Below are positions 63,901-64,000 of a stretch of 64,000 bases of DNA, piece by piece. The stretch lies in assembly GCA_045837725.1 (NCBI GenBank), contig JBEWZL010000204.1:1-64000 (forward strand). The letters run 5' to 3'. Within the stretch, counting starts at the first letter, position 1. Every line of letters starts with the position of its first letter. A model generated the notes under the pieces. It made no database searches. It was not told where the DNA came from and saw nothing but the letters and a program-made list of their open reading frames with translations. The stretch is from Vermamoeba vermiformis (taxonomy: Eukaryota > Tubulinea > Echinamoebida). A program made the translations under genes and the position numbers.

Positions 63901-64000
63901 ACCCGTCTTATGGTAAGAGCTTCATTAACCGAACGATTGGAAACGAAAATAATTGATTTACGTTATTCCGCTCGATTTCACGAATAAATAAATTGTTCAC

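Overview
This is a compact, intron-rich nuclear genome segment from a eukaryote, most likely a free-living protist or a simple early-branching lineage. It is neither bacterial nor viral. Nearly every gene is cut by introns of about 45-70 nt with GTAAGT-like donors and TAG/CAG acceptors, usually preceded by a CTAAC/CTAAT branch-point word. The gene set fits a phagotroph: F-box proteins with LRR or ankyrin repeats, Ras and Rab-like GTPases, a SUMO protease, a peroxisomal malate synthase ending SKL, and an M1 aminopeptidase of the type best known from actinobacteria. I cannot name the taxon.

Layout. 1-13,708 is a large inverted duplication centred near 6,700. Each arm has an outer Patched/NPC1-like RND membrane protein gene and an inner gene for a secreted, cysteine-rich, probably GPI-anchored protein. 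The two genes in an arm are divergently transcribed, and the inner genes converge. The outer copies are almost identical while the inner ones are clearly diverged. 13,867-15,871 (-) is a PA-domain plus multi-TM protein. 16,653-21,274 (-) is the PepN-type aminopeptidase with one 875-nt intron. 21,619-22,879 (+) is a membrane SPRY protein. 23,035-27,555 (+) encodes two tandem PhoD-like modules followed by an EF-hand. 27,764-29,943 (+) is an ubiquitin-like/UBA-like/F-box/LRR protein. 30,158-30,937 (-) is an atypical Rab-like GTPase. 31,539-32,444 (-) is an intronless coiled-coil protein, head-to-head with an F-box gene at 32,538-33,787 (+).

33,890-35,880 (-) is a serine carboxypeptidase and 36,178-38,134 (+) a GH1 beta-glucosidase, both with signal peptides. 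38,294-38,620 is a small acidic protein. 38,650-40,500 holds a decayed integrase-bearing element. 40,788-43,034 (-) is a SENP/Ulp SUMO protease. 43,439-45,007 (-) is a Ras, divergent from a tail-anchored F-box/LRR gene (45,414-46,766). An RsmE-type rRNA methyltransferase (46,866-48,020) and malate synthase (48,089-50,104) follow. 50,229-61,437 carries two giant tandem F-box/ankyrin paralogues of 1,218 and 1,311 residues. The right end has a tetraspan membrane protein, a broken ankyrin-type fragment and an unrecognised gene with a frame break.

Functionally, three themes recur: lipid/sterol-type membrane transport with a secreted partner, secreted or lysosomal digestion (carboxypeptidase, glucosidase), and ubiquitin/SUMO control (four F-box genes, one SUMO protease). 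Exon joins were worked out by hand. For most genes the summed exons are divisible by three, which supports the models, but a few junctions may be off by one or two bases.
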